This document shows positions 21,501 through 32,414 of a DNA stretch of 64,000 nucleotides, one piece after another. A model generated the notes under the pieces. The model saw only the letters and a list, made by a program, of their open reading frames with translations. It was not told where the DNA came from and did no database searches. A program made the translations under genes and the position numbers. The DNA comes from Thalassia testudinum (Eukaryota; Streptophyta; Magnoliopsida; Alismatales; Hydrocharitaceae), in assembly GCA_037157565.1 (NCBI GenBank), contig JAZHRO010000014.1, forward strand, positions 104,625,501 through 104,689,500, read 5' to 3'. Within the stretch, counting starts at the first letter, position 1, and the number at the start of each line of letters is the position of its first letter.

Positions 21501-24500
21501 CATGAAGACCGAATTGCCCTTTCTTCCCCACCAAATCAGGCGGATTTACAAATCCACACTGGGACTTTGAGCCCATATACTTCTCACTGGGGCTATTCAT
21601 TTTTGGATCCATCTATCCAAGAAGCCCCTCTTCTTGGCCAATCTGAAGGCCAGTTTCTTCCTCCTAACTTGTTCTCTTACCCGTCTGGGACACTCTCGCC
21701 CCAAGAAATGCCAGATCCTTCCCCATCCACTCCCGAGCTAAAAGTGCTGCCTAATACACTCAAGTATGTTTTCCTGGGACCAAATGAAACGCTCCCTGTA
21801 ATCATCAGTTCAAAATTAACCATGGAGCAGGAGTGCAAACTAACTAAGGTCCTCCTAGAACACAAGGCAGCTATTGGATGGTCTTTATCAGACTTATCTG
21901 GTATTAGCCCCTCCTACTGCACTCATCGTATATATACAGAGGAGGAGGCTCGACCTTCTCGCGAGATGCAGCGACGTCTCAACCCTAACATGCGGGAGGT
22001 CGTTAAGAATGAAATCATTAAGTGGCTGGATGCGGGTATAATCTACCCGATCAGCGATAGCCCCTGGGTGAGTCCGATTCACGTTGTGCCCAAAAAGGCA
22101 GGACTCACCATCCGTGTCAATGACAGGGGCGAATCCATCCCTACACGCACTCCTACATCTTGGAGAGTGTGTGTAGATTATAGGAAACTCAATGCTGCAA
22201 CCAAGAAAGATCACTTCCCGCTACCATTTATTGACCAAATCCTGGAGCGGTTAGCGGGAAATAAATTTTTCTGCTTCCTGGATGGATTCTCAGGATATAA
22301 CCAGGTGGCAATAGACCCCCGAGACCAAGAGAAAACCACTTTTACCTGCCCTTTCGGCACCTTCACCTTTAGAAGGATGCCGTTCGGACTTTGTAACGCG
22401 CCAACAACTTTCCAGAGATGCATGCTGGCGATATTTCATGACATGGTGGGTGACTTTCTCGAGGTCTTCATGGATGACTTTTCAGTCTTTGGACCATCTT
22501 TCGACGAATGTCTTGCCAACCTGACTCGCATCCTTAGGAGATGTATTGATGTAAACCTCGTGCTTTCCTGGGAAAAAAGTCATTTTATGGTGCACGAGGG
22601 AATTGTTCTTGGACATATCATCTCCGATAGGGGTATCGAGGTTGACAGAGCTAAGCTCGATATCATTGCTGATTTACCTGTGCCTGGTTCTGTCAAACAA
22701 ATCCGCTCCTTCTTGGGACACGTCGGTTTCTATAGGAGATTCATCAAAGACTTCTCCAAAATTTCTCGACCCTTAACTCATCTCCTATCAACCGACGTGC
22801 CCTTCGACATGGGCCCTGACTGTATACAAGCATTCACGCAGCTGCGTAATGCTGTCACCAAGGCCCCTGTTCTCCAGCCGCCTGATTGGTCCCTCGACTT
22901 TGAACTCATGTGTGACGCTTCAGACCTTGCAGTCGGAGCCATCCTGGGACAAAGACGCGATAGACACCCCTTCGTGGTATACTACGCCAGTAAGACGTTG
23001 GACGAGGCCCAGCGTAATTATACTACCACTGAAAAGGAACTACTGGCAGTCGTCTTTGGGCTGGAAAAATTCCGTTCTTACCTTCTGGGCTCTCACGTTA
23101 TTGTTTTCACTGATCACGCGGCCATTCGCCATCTCATGCACAAGAAGGATGCCAAGCCTAGACTGATTCGTTGGATCCTTCTGCTCCAGGAATTTGACAT
23201 TGAGATTCGTGATAAGGTCGGAGCCCAGAATGTTGTGGCTGATCACCTTTCCAGACTGGACCCTGACCATATTGGACTTACTCTGCCAATTAATGAAGTT
23301 TTTCCTGATGAGCACCTATTGGCAATAAATGTGGCAAGTGGACCATGGTATGCCGACATTGCCAATTACCTTGCTTCTGGATCTCTTCCACGTGGCTAGC
23401 CTAAAAACCAGCGCGAGCGTCTCATGGCAGAAGCAAAGTATTATTTCTGGGATAATCCACTTCTTTTTCGGATAGGTGCTGATCAAATCATCCGTCGCTG
23501 TATTCCTGATAGTGAGTTCCCCAGTGTGCTATCCTTCTGCCACGATCAGGCCTGTGGAGGCCATTTCTCTGGGAGGAAAACTGCAGCCAAGGTGTTGCAG
23601 TGCGGTTTCTTTTGGCCCTCCCTTCACCAGGACGCGCACACTTATGCCAAACATTGCACTAGGTGCCAGTCATTAGGGTCAATGGCACGTCGTGACATGA
23701 TGCCCTTGCAACACATCCTAGCTGCGGAAATCTTCGACATCTGGGGAATTGACTTCATGGGTCCCTTTCCTCCATCCAACGGCTTCGAATTCATCCTCGT
23801 GGCCGTCGACTATGTTTCAAAATGGATCGAGGCTATTCCCGCGCGCCGTGCTGACCATGTTATCTCCACCCGATTCGTCAAGGACCATATCTTTGCACGT
23901 TTTGGGATCCCTCGGGCCATTATCTCGGATGGAGGAAGCCACTTTACCCATGCTTCTTTTCGGGCACTTCTGAGGAGGTACGGAGTCCACCATCGTATCG
24001 CATCCCCGTATCATCCTCAGATGAACGGCCAGGCGGAAGTGTCGAACCGGCAAATCAAGCAGATTCTCCAGAAAACGGTTCGGCCTGACCGTAAGGATTG
24101 GTCCGACAAGCTGACTGACGCACTTTGGGCGTATCGGACCGCCTTCAAGGCTCCCCTTGGTATGTCTTCATATAGAATCATTTACGGGAAGCCTTGTCAT
24201 TTGCCTGTGGAGTTGGAGCACCGCACTTATTGGGCGGTTCGCCAATGTAACCTCGACCCAGACTTGTGTGAACGAGAAAGGAAACTCCAACTCCAAGAGC
24301 TGGAAGAGCTCTGTCGTGAAGCCTATGATTCTGCTCTAACCTTTAAACAGCGCACTAAGGCTTTTCACGACAGCCATGTTCGGCGGAAGGAATTTGAGCC
24401 ATCTCAGCAAGTTTGGCTCTATAATGCCCGACTCAAATTCTTTCCTGGGAAATTAAAGTCCAAATGGACTGGTCCTTTTCTGGTCTCAAGACCATTCCCC

Positions 24501-24632
24501 AATGGGGCCGTCGAAATCGAAGATCCCAAATCTGGGCGTAAATTTACGGTCAACGGGCAGCGTTTGAAACCCTATCTGACTCATGAACCTGCCCCCGTTG
24601 GAGAAACCGTTGCCCTGCTGGAGGGTAACTAA
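18591..24632 (+). pseudogene. Element B Gag-Pol polyprotein, open except for two TAG codons
   Basis: One frame of 2014 codons encodes the whole Athila-type polyprotein. Gag (retrotransposon gag family) spans about residues 105-300 ([25 protein letters not shown]). The aspartic protease has LDLGSSINLIP near residue 768. RT runs from WRVCVDYRKLN (about 1190) to FMDDFSVF (about 1293). RNase H starts at MCDASD (about 1440). Integrase has an HHCC finger (23540-23680), [15 protein letters not shown] and the NGQAE glutamate; a GPFLV segment near the end takes the place of a chromodomain. In-frame TAG codons lie at 19788-19790 (AAG in element A) and 23397-23399 (TGG in element A). I read both as mutations, not recoding sites. 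There is no frameshift. Confidence 0.93.
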
Positions 24633-24967
24633 TTCTTTGCCTCATTCTGAGTCCAGCTGGGGACATTAAATTCAGCGCTTGTTGGGAGGCACCCTAACAG
24701 CACTCACCATCCACCATCACTTTTCACACCTCTATCGCAATCACTTCACTTTTCTCTTCACCACCCACCATCCACCCACCCTTCCACCCTGATCTATACC
24801 CTGAACCTCAGCTCGTGTTACCCGATCTTCCATCCTTCCTCTGCCTTTCCCTGCATGCATATGAGGACATAGCATTGTTTGGCATGGGGGGGTGGATAGG
24901 CATCCATATGATCCGGGTATGTTATGGTATCATACAGTTCCCACCTATTTATAAATGTGCAAAAAAA

Positions 24968-25001
<34 letters not shown>

Positions 25002-25981
25002 TATAATAAATGGTGTTTAGTAATGATCTAAAAGCTGAAACAAAAAAATACAATAAGTGTTTATGGATATTCAACCTCTGTTTTGAAGAATTTCCAGGCC
25101 ACAGAAGCTTGATTCGCTCAGGCTCGGCTTAATTCACTTAAAGCATTGACAAAATAGATCAAGATCTCTCCTAACTAAGGATGTATTCTTGTACCTGAGA
25201 CACCAGTACAGGATCCGTTGGTTTGCTTTTTCTTGAGAGCTTAAGTAAACTTGGTTCACACTACACATATCAGGAAAGACCAGGTGAACATAAGATCCAA
25301 CCCTAGTGTTCATTAGGGAAGGTGGAGTCCTTACCTGTGCGCGCAGGTAGACTTTTTATCCCAGGCTTTAGTCTTGTGTTTAGGAGCGACTCTTTCCACC
25401 AAAAAGAAACTCTCCCACCAAAAAAAAAAAAAAAGGTGTGCTTCAAAATGTGTTGTAAGAGATATACTGGCACGTGTTTCAAAAAAAAAAAAAAAAGAGA
25501 TGTTTTAAAAGAGTCAGTATATCTCATAAATGTCTGTATACTTTGTTTTTCGGTAAGCCAAAAAAAAAAAAAATCAGAAAATGGGAGTTGAGTTTTCCGT
25601 CATCATCTTAAGGGTCAATTCGAAGACATGAGCTGAAACTGGGACCAACCTGTACTTAAAAATTCGTGAAACCCTGGGATTGAGTCTTAATGTTCATCTG
25701 GTCAGTCTTGATCCTTCTCTATGCACAAACCATAACCTCTTGAGCTCTCGAGTACGGCAAAAACCTCCTGGGTCCTGGAAATCGTACTTAAGGTTTAAAT
25801 ATCAAGAGTCATGGTTAGTTGAGAGATGATCTATGTCATGTAAGACTTAAAGTACTGGTAGTCTTCTTTACAATTGGTTCTCACAATATTCGATAATAAA
25901 CACACCTATATCACCTCAGCTTAAGATTATTTCTAAATATAGTTTTGCTAGGGACTAGCAAAAGATAGGCATGGGGGTATA
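24633..25981 (+). other. Non-coding tail of element B, with polypurine tracts
   Basis: It has the same layout as the A tail: post-ORF motif 24652-24700, internal polypurine block 24861-24894, a TA tract (24968-25002), the 10-bp inverted repeat 25459-25468/25516-25525, hairpin TTTTGCTAG-GGA-CTAGCAAAA (25943-25963) and terminal tract GGCATGGGGGTATA (25968-25981). No env-like frame. Confidence 0.8.
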
Positions 25982-27285
25982 TGTTTGCACCTCAAAACAC
26001 GCCTATAATAACGCCTTCTTGTGCTATTTTCTAGCATTAACTATGTATATTATAATCCTGTAGTTGCATTTGTAAAAACGCTTGCATGCATGCATTTAAT
26101 TGAGAGGAGAAGAGAATGGAATAAATGGCTTGCATATTTACATTTTTTCTCAAGTGTTTCTTTGCAAAAGTCCCTTCTCTATTTTTTTACTTTCATCTTT
26201 TTCTTCTTCCTGCGGCTGCAACTCCTCCCGCAGCTGCATGCAACGCCTCTCCCTGCTGTCCTTCCCGCACCTCTCCCTGCAGCTGCCATTCTCCCCCATT
26301 CCCCGCATGCTCCACGCCATGCTCTCCTCCTCTATAAGAAGCTGCAGCTTCTTCCTCGCGAAAACAGGGCAGCTGCTGCAAAAACGCCACCCTGCAGTCA
26401 CCCACCTTCCTCTCCACCGTTCTCCCCTCCCATACGCCGGCCCTCCGTCGAGGAGGCACCCGACGAGCAGGAGAACCCACTGTGGTGCTCACCACCACAG
26501 TGGGAACACCACCGCCCAGCTCTTCAACGAGCAGGTGGGCGTGGTGTTTTCTTTTCTCTTCGTTTTCATCTCCACGCCATTGCTGCCGCTTCAAGGTCCG
26601 AAGCTTGAAGCAACAGCAGCAGCCAAACCGCGGCGGCGGCAGCAGCAGCAGCTTCCCTCGCTCCTCCGCGACCTTCCCCGCAGGCGCTCAGCTCTCCGCG
26701 CGCGCCTGCAGGGCACTTCTCCACTCAGTCCTCTGCTCTGTCGCCTCTGCCATTGCACCCGCGACCGGCCGCTGCGCGCACTGCAGTGGCCGGCCAGGCC
26801 CTCTCGCCGCCCCCTGCCAACCTCTGCAACCCTCCGCGACCGACTGCAGACTCCCCGCCGCCCTCTCCGAGCACGCCATCGCCCGCTCTCCTTCCTCACA
26901 CCCGGCCTGCAGACGCCTCACCTTCCCCACGCGAAGACGCGCCTGCATCCGCGACCATCAGACGTCGGCAGCCATCTGCAGACGACTCGACCTCCAGACG
27001 TCGGGCGCCGCCTGCAGACGACGCGGCTCCAGACGTCTGAGGCCATCCACAGACGTCTTAACTCACGCCATCACCAGCTCTCTCGCCCGCTCTCTCTCTG
27101 CTGATCTCTCCCGCGCGCGTCCGCCCTCTCTGTCGCCTGCTCTCTCTCTCTCTTTACTCACAGCAACACACACACACACATTCACCGACGCACACACACA
27201 TTCACCGACGCACGCACACACACTCACACACTTATAGTAACCCATATATACTTATACATCTATATATAATATATACATACATATA

Positions 27286-27318
<33 letters not shown>

Positions 27319-27356
27319 TTATATACATAGTAATATCTATAGTTATGTATACATAC

Positions 27357-27387
<31 letters not shown>

Positions 27388-27499
27388 CTACTTATATATA
27401 TATATTTGTATATTTATACATATACTTATATATATATGCATATATACATAGCTATATACATATATATATACATAGATACATATCTATATACATATATAT

Positions 27500-27530
<31 letters not shown>

Positions 27531-28390
27531 TATCTATATAGTAATATATATATATACTTATATACATATATAAATATCTATATACATATATATATACTTA
27601 TATATATATATATATATATATATCTATACACCTATATATATAAACACATATATATCTATATATATATCTATACATATATAACTATACATTTATATATATA
27701 TATAGATATATTTACTTATATACATACATATGTACATATATTTTCACGTTATTTACTATACGCTGTATCGTGGGAATATCTGCACCAGTTGCTGATATTC
27801 CCTGATACACGCGTACAAAAAAGCGTGGTCCCATACATCATCCATCCTCCATCCACACTCCACGCGGCACCTAGTCGTGTTGGTTGCGTCTCTCTAGACG
27901 TCGACTGACTCGACATAGTGCTACACTCCATCGTCACCTCCACCCCCACCCCTTTATATATATACTACATATAAATATATATCTATAGCTACTATATTTA
28001 CTTTCTATCTGTTAGCTTCCTTCTTAGTAAAAAGATAAAAAAAAAGGGTATAAAAGTGAAAAGATAATCTTTGATTTGCAGGTACCCCGTCTTGCAAGTA
28101 GCAAGGCGTGTTTTGAAACTCTGTTTTGGCTAAAAGCCAAGGACACAATTTTGAGGGTGTGCCTCAAGAACAAGGATTACCAGAAAAAAACCTAAATAAG
28201 AAAAATACCAAAAACACAATAAACGAATGGAAGAGACGCGTTTTAAGGAAAACGTAGAAATTCGACTTGAACCCCACTTCCCTGAGTTCGACCCTGGGCC
28301 TAAAAGTGACAAGATAAAATCAATTAGGCCAGGTTAAAAATTTTGTAAAGAGATGGTTAGGTCTGAATTAGGTTAACCACTATACACATT
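25982..28390 (+). repeat. 3' LTR of element B, left part
   Basis: It matches the B 5' LTR throughout and is cut by element C at the duplicated acatt (28386-28390). The last 48 bases of the LTR are at 39414-39461. The microsatellite (27170-27745) and the GGGAATATC hairpin (27772-27802) are retained. Confidence 0.95.
28386..28390. repeat. Target site duplication of element C, left copy (acatt)
   Basis: The right copy is at 39409-39413. The uninterrupted B 5' LTR reads ACTATACACATTTCAACG here. Confidence 0.95.
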
Positions 28391-28670
28391 TGATAACACC
28401 ACGCAAGGGGGTAGTAATTAGGTTGAATATGGCCCATCTTTAGAATAAAAGGCACAACATAAAGTAGAATAGGAGCATTGCATGCATCAAGTACCAAGAT
28501 TGCTTATAAACTGTATTAATGGCCATTTGTGTAAAGCATTTGTCAAAGCAGGCCTCAGATGAGCAATCGGACCGCACGGATGGATTCAGGACGACGAACG
28601 GAGTCTAACGGACTCAAAATCGGCCAAATCCGACATCCGGAGCTCCCATAATGGGCCCAAGAAATCCTGA

Positions 28671-29104
28671 CCGTTGATCTGGAGATCAATGGCCTAGAAC
28701 GCGCCACGTCGCCCCGCCCCCGCCGCCCGCACGCCCCCAAGCCAGCCAAGGACGCATCTCGGCCGTTGATCTTCGATCGAACGGCCGAGATCCGCGCGCT
28801 CGCCCGCGGTTGCCGCGACAAAGCGCGGGCGTGGCGCAACGGTTAGCGCGCACGCTCGCATCGCGGCGACGCGCGTTCGAATCGCGCGGAGCGGAAATCA
28901 CTTGCGGGCGAAGGGCGCGGCAAAATTGAGCCGCGCGATCAGAAGCGAGCGGCTAGGATCGCGCCACGCGGCGCGACGACAGCGCCCCACCTCCCACGCG
29001 CGCGCGCACGCCGGGCGGAAACGCGCGCGCGCACGCACGCCCGAAGCGCGATCCTAGCGCAGGCGCGGGGGGATCTCAGCCGTCCGATCATCAATCGGAC
29101 GGCT
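28671..29104. repeat. Inverted-repeat cluster in the C LTR U3
   Basis: Stems are CCGTTGATCT/AGATCAATGG (28671-28680/28683-28692; perfect in the 3' LTR), ATCTCGGCCGTT/AACGGCCGAGAT (28756-28767/28780-28791, with a GATC/GATC inner pair) and AGCCGTCCGAT/ATCGGACGGCT (29078-29088/29094-29104). All lie upstream of TATA. Confidence 0.8.
28825..28895 (+). other. tRNA-like segment (A box, B box, D and T arms) in the C LTR
   Basis: TGGCGCAACGG (28832-28842) fits the Pol III A box and CGTTCGAATCG (28874-28884) resembles the B box, 42 bases apart as in a tRNA. GCGC/GCGC (28834-28837/28846-28849) closes an 8-base D loop containing GG. GCGCG/CGCGC (28871-28875/28883-28887) closes the 7-base loop TTCGAAT. 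No good anticodon or acceptor stem forms, so this is not a tRNA gene. The 3' LTR copy (offset +9612) keeps both arms. The solo LTR has the A-box part (about 3397-3410) but not the B box. Confidence 0.5.
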
Positions 29105-29255
29105 CTCGTTCGACGTCCACAGATCGCGCCTGAAGAGAGAGAGGGGCGGGCGGCTGACCGGCGGCAGAAGGCCTTCACCGACGTATATGGAAGCGGTTTT
29201 AGCGACGTTCTGGATGTCGCTAAAGCACATTCTTCTTTTAGGAAGCCCTTAACTC

Positions 29256-29263
29256 TATTTAAA
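29256..29263 (+). promoter_or_regulatory. TATA-like box of the C 5' LTR
   Basis: TATTTAAA before CCCCCTTCTACC, with the inverted-repeat U3 upstream; the copy in the 3' LTR is at 38868-38875. On the minus strand the E LTR has a similar CTATTTAAAG. Confidence 0.5.
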
Positions 29264-29801
29264 CCCCCTTCTACCACCATTCAAGGCATCCTCTCCCACT
29301 TGCAACTACTCCACTCCTCTCCTAGCTAGTCTTAGGCACTCTTGTAATCGCCGGAGACGACGAGCCGCCGACGGAGCCTCCTCCACCGCCGTGGCTGCCT
29401 CGTCGCTCTCCACTCTCTCTCTACCTCTCTCTCTCTCTTTTAAGCTTTCATTTACTTTTGTTGAAGCATGTATTTAATATTGTAAACCATGAACTATGAA
29501 TGCATGTTTAATGAAATTATTTTCCATTTAGTTGCCATTTTAATTTCTGCTTAAAGTGCATGATCAAAACCAAGAGCTTTCTAACCCTAAACTCTCTCTA
29601 TCTCTCGCTTTTCAAAACCATCTCTTTCGCAAGCAAAACTCCGCCTTTTTCGTGACAACAAGTGGTAAACAAAATCCGATTTCCACGCCTCCCTGAGATC
29701 GACACTCGGACTCACCTTCGTTTACTTCTTTTAAAACCGACGTATCAAGTGCAACTATAACGACACCTCTTAACACACACGCACGTAGGCACGTCAGTTT
29801 T

Positions 29802-29819
29802 TGGCGCCGTTGCCGGGGA
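29802..29819 (+). other. Primer binding site of element C (tRNA-Asp)
   Basis: Eighteen of eighteen bases complement the plant tRNA-Asp 3' end; it starts 5 bases after the LTR end. Confidence 0.95.
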
Positions 29820-30932
29820 GGCAACGGATTTGTTTTATCACCTCCATTCCACCTTCATTCTCATATCGTCTAATGCCCTACTTTCCTTTTTACTTGACGG
29901 ATGCAGGAATTCGGCGCATGGACGGCGAAGCGACGCATTCCACTATGGTAGCAAGGAAGTAGACGCCTCGAGGACCGATAGTGAGTACTCTCTCTCTCTC
30001 ATTGTTTGCTTGCGTGAAAAAGCTAAAAAAAAAAATCATAAAAACTGAAAAAAATTGGCGTGGCGAATGATTGCTTGACCCACATTCTTAACACACCACC
30101 CTACAAAAAAATGTACACTCTAATATACTGGACAAATTCTTGGAGTGTTCTTTTCTTTCTCTCTTGAGTGGTGTTTGCGAAGCCCCCGTGAGTTGACCTG
30201 GGCCGCACCACTCAACCCTAAAACTGACTCATCTAATAGAAGCTGCATGATTATCAGGATGAGTACACTAGGGTTTTAGAGCCTCTACAAAATAAAAGGA
30301 AATCTACTTTCACTAAGTTGTGTGCAGAACTTGACGTGCCCACTGAAACTTGTTTGAAAAAATTAAGACACGTCAACCCTAAAAAGTACTTAAGTAAGGA
30401 TGAAACACTAAAAAGACACTATATCTTAACAAATCCTTGCTTGAAAATCATGTTTTGCTAGAAGCACACACTTTGAAAGTAGAACATTAAGAGGCACCAC
30501 CCCAATCAACGCCTCATCACATCACCCTAAGCACAAGCACTATCCTAGCCCTTTAAAACTGAGAAGACGTGCCCTAGGCAGGACTGAGTTAAGTCTCAAA
30601 AGGTGAGGTTTTGTCTGCTAGGCACTTGGCTTTCATTCCCTTGGTAGAATCTGGTGACTAGGCTGCGGGGCAGTGTCAAACGACCGTGGTTGTGGGGTCT
30701 ATGGAACCGGAGGCGTAAGCCAAAGGAAGAACCTTCCCTGCAATCCCCTTGTAATCAACCTGGCCAGATTAGCCTTGAGAAGGGAAGTCCAGTGCTTACG
30801 GACTTAATCACCCTTTGTGAGATTTCTAGGTCTCCTAAGGAATACACCATAAGGATTAGGCTTGCGTGCTTGATTGAAACACATTTCTCGCATCTGTCGC
30901 CCTCCGCATCCCCTCCAGTTCTTCTCTAGTGT
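29820..30932 (+). other. Leader of element C
   Basis: About 1.1 kb of untranslated leader. Small frames at 29830-30048 and 30654-30929 have no recognisable features. A splice-acceptor-like GATGCAG ends near 29907 but I see no convincing donor. Confidence 0.6.
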
Positions 30933-32414
30933 ATGCACGGGAGGCGCTCACTGCATCCCGAATTGTGTGTTTTGGGGCAGGAATCTAGGCGACGTAATTC
31001 TGTTGAAAACATGGCTGAACCTAGGGTAGATGAGGCTGAAGATCAACCCCCACCAGATGCTATGGCTGTCGTCCAGGCTCAAATCAATGCTAACCATCGG
31101 CTTCAGCAACGACAAATCCACACCATCATGCAAGCCATACAACGGTTACAGAACCCGCAAGAACAACCACCACCTTTCAATGACATACCAGGACAACCAC
31201 CACTTGATTTACCACCATTTCAGAACCAGCCAAGACCCCTCCGTGATTTCTATAACCCTTCTGCCATTAGAGTCGAGCCACACCTTAGGATCCCCGAAGG
31301 GGGAGACGATTTTGAGCTAAAACCTAATGTATTAAGTCTAATCCAGAGCCACTTTCATGGAAGCTCAAATGAAGACCCCTTTCAGCACCTAGAAGATCTC
31401 GACCGCATAGCAAGAACAGTAAAACCTAGGAACATTAGCCTTGATATTGTTCTAATCAAGATGTTCCCTTTCTCATTAAGAGACAAGGCTTCTCATTGGC
31501 TTAGAACCCTAGGTAGACCCATCACCACCTGGGAGGAACTGAGGCATGCATTTTTAAAGAAATTCTTCCCCATAGGAAAGACCAATGCCCTCAGAAGAGC
31601 TATCACTACCTTCACACTCCAGGGTGGGGAACAATTTCATGAGGCGTGGGAAAGATTCAATGAACTTTTGAGGAAATGCCCACACCACGAAGTTCCAAGG
31701 TGGCAATTGGCCCAGATCTTCTACCACGGTCTGGATAGCAACCTACGGAACTTCGTCGATGCCTCATGCGGGGGAAACTTCCTAAACAAAGACGAGGAGA
31801 GCGCGTTTGAGCTCTTTGAGTCTATGAGCGAGAATTCGCTCAACAATGCCTCCATGAACCAGTTTAACAGATCCAGTCAACCCCGTGGTGGGATTTATGA
31901 GGTGCAAGCAAATTCTAGAATGGTTGACATGGACATTATTGCCAAAAAGTTGGATCGAGTGGAATTGGTGGACAAGAAGATTGATGAGCTTCTAAACCAG
32001 ACCAGGAACCCCTTGCAGACTTTCACCCTAGCAAAAGGAGCACATAATGTTGACCTAGTCCAACCCTTCACCCAACTAAACCTGGAACAACCCCCAACCA
32101 TGTTCCAAGGAGGGACCTTTGCTCCTTCGACCCTTGATTACTCCCTTCCTTCTTCATCAACATCGGCTATTCTAGAAGATGTGCAAGCCGTCCAAGGATA
32201 TGCAAAACCTGACCCTTTCTCCAACACTTACAACACCGGCTGGCGTAATCACCCCAATTTTGGTTGGACAAACCAGAAACTACCGCAATTCCAAAACCAG
32301 CCCAGGCCAAACCAACAGCCACACTTGCCCCCTATCAGCAAGGACCACCAGTTAGACCCCAATATAACCAAAATAGGGCAGCCCCTCCCCCACAAAACCA
32401 AATGGACACCCTAA
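30933..32414 (+). CDS. gag: Element C Gag
   Basis: Capsid protein of the retrotransposon, expected to form cytoplasmic particles that package element RNA. From ATG CAC GGG (aligned with the B start) there are 493 codons in this frame. Residues about 110-310 are the retrotransposon gag domain: [74 protein letters not shown] glutamine/proline-rich N-terminus precedes it. I see no CCHC zinc knuckle, as in B. The frame's last 25-30 residues, after about 32330, do not match B, because the homologous frame moves to -1 there. The true Gag-Pol was probably one polyprotein, as in B. Confidence 0.9.
   Translation: MHGRRSLHPELCVLGQESRRRNSVENMAEPRVDEAEDQPPPDAMAVVQAQINANHRLQQRQIHTIMQAIQRLQNPQEQPPPFNDIPGQPPLDLPPFQNQPRPLRDFYNPSAIRVEPHLRIPEGGDDFELKPNVLSLIQSHFHGSSNEDPFQHLEDLDRIARTVKPRNISLDIVLIKMFPFSLRDKASHWLRTLGRPITTWEELRHAFLKKFFPIGKTNALRRAITTFTLQGGEQFHEAWERFNELLRKCPHHEVPRWQLAQIFYHGLDSNLRNFVDASCGGNFLNKDEESAFELFESMSENSLNNASMNQFNRSSQPRGGIYEVQANSRMVDMDIIAKKLDRVELVDKKIDELLNQTRNPLQTFTLAKGAHNVDLVQPFTQLNLEQPPTMFQGGTFAPSTLDYSLPSSSTSAILEDVQAVQGYAKPDPFSNTYNTGWRNHPNFGWTNQKLPQFQNQPRPNQQPHLPPISKDHQLDPNITKIGQPLPHKTKWTP

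Larger units (their letters stand above)
28391..29796 (+). repeat. 5' LTR of element C
   Basis: It runs from TGATAACACC to GGCACGTCA. The U3 middle (28640-29170) is very GC- and CpG-rich with nested GATC-centred inverted repeats and a tRNA-like segment. TATTTAAA lies at 29256-29263, then CT-rich sequence and an AT-rich R/U5. CpG retention despite expected methylation agrees with recent insertion. The short minus-strand frames across the CpG block are GC-driven shadows. Confidence 0.96.

Noticed and set aside
28832..28884. A genuine tRNA gene in the C LTR
   Set aside because: Only D and T arms form; anticodon and acceptor stems do not, and the copy is LTR-borne.
28555..29280. Minus-strand R/A-rich frames in the C LTR (repeated at 38167-38892)
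   Set aside because: They are products of CpG-rich U3 sequence and its inverted repeats, present in both LTRs, with no protein features.
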